Part shown: piece after piece, positions 53,249 to 53,317 of the stretch
Layout: each line of letters opens with the position of its first letter
Position numbering within the stretch: the first letter of the stretch is position 1
DNA from: CAYJPA01 sp964371945
GTDB lineage: Bacteria > Chloroflexota > Chloroflexia > Thermomicrobiales > UBA6265
Direction of reading: 5' to 3'
NCBI GenBank assembly: GCA_964371945.1
Contig: CAYJPA010000036.1
Coordinates: 1 to 53,317, forward strand
DNA: 53,317 nt
Notes under the pieces: model-generated
The model's database searches: none
Told to the model about the DNA's origin: nothing
What the model saw: the letters and a program-made list of their open reading frames with translations, nothing else
Made by a program: the position numbers and the translations under genes

Positions 53249-53317
53249 TCCATTTCTTCTTTCCAGGCCGGCCAAGGTCCGCGCCTAAGGCAAAAACACG
53301 TCTGAATTCCGGCGCCC

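Noticed and set aside
1..53317. tRNA or rRNA genes, prophage, replication origin
   Set aside because: No sequence with the conserved arms of a tRNA, no rRNA segment, no phage structural gene cluster and no DnaA-box cluster was noticed by eye; this was not an exhaustive search.

Overview
The window looks like a scaffold from a high-GC (roughly 60%) free-living bacterium, most like a Chloroflexota / Thermomicrobia-type organism. This placement is inferred from gene content (an F420-type luciferase-like oxidoreductase, an Eis-like acetyltransferase, secreted PQQ-type propellers, CehA-type and Gfo/Idh/MocA enzymes, an IS701-like element, a pRiA4b ORF-3 protein) and not from any marker gene. It is probably metagenome- or draft-derived: there is a run of 100 Ns at 10249-10348 and at least one gene is broken at a long homopolymer.

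Region 1 (1-9117) is a complete type I-C CRISPR-Cas locus on the minus strand: promoter with an overlapping palindrome, cas3-cas5-cas8c-cas7-cas4-cas1-cas2, leader, then an array of 17 repeats that runs to the window edge. Region 2 (9118-16571) holds a small HTH-like/PH-like gene pair, an Eis-like acetyltransferase translationally coupled to a membrane PAS-GGDEF-EAL protein with a probably inactive EAL domain, an unlisted 40-residue secreted-peptide ORF ending in CxxC, and a Rieske oxygenase broken at a T7 run. Region 3 (16572-21923) carries acetyltransferases around a lower-GC restriction-modification pair whose nuclease gene is frameshifted, and a QxQ-type winged-helix (AlkZ-like) gene cut by one in-frame stop. 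Region 4 (21931-31058) has a SIS-like protein, an ADP-ribosylglycohydrolase fused to C-terminal domains, a YfhO-type membrane protein, a class A beta-lactamase-fold serine hydrolase and a decayed IS701-like element.

Region 5 (31078-37958) is a likely carbohydrate or cyclitol catabolic locus: an SDR dehydrogenase facing a four-gene minus-strand run (PHP metallohydrolase, lactonase, Gfo/Idh/MocA dehydrogenase, sugar isomerase/epimerase). Region 6 (38105-48135) is mixed: a secreted protein built of three copies of a roughly 163-residue unit, an F420 oxidoreductase, GrpB, PAP2/GDPD/DedA membrane-lipid genes, and the two subunits of a ComDE-like thiamine-diphosphate decarboxylase. Region 7 (48321-53248) is a compact minus-strand run of three exported proteins: propeller, HExxH metallopeptidase, propeller.

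A family of 7-bp tandem arrays with a CAAGC core occurs at four places. Two of them are arranged as inverted pairs, one has extended the 3' end of the Rieske gene, and one separates the two decarboxylase subunits. This dispersed repeat, the cas promoter palindrome, the CxxC micropeptide and the triplicated secreted protein are the parts least explained by known annotation.
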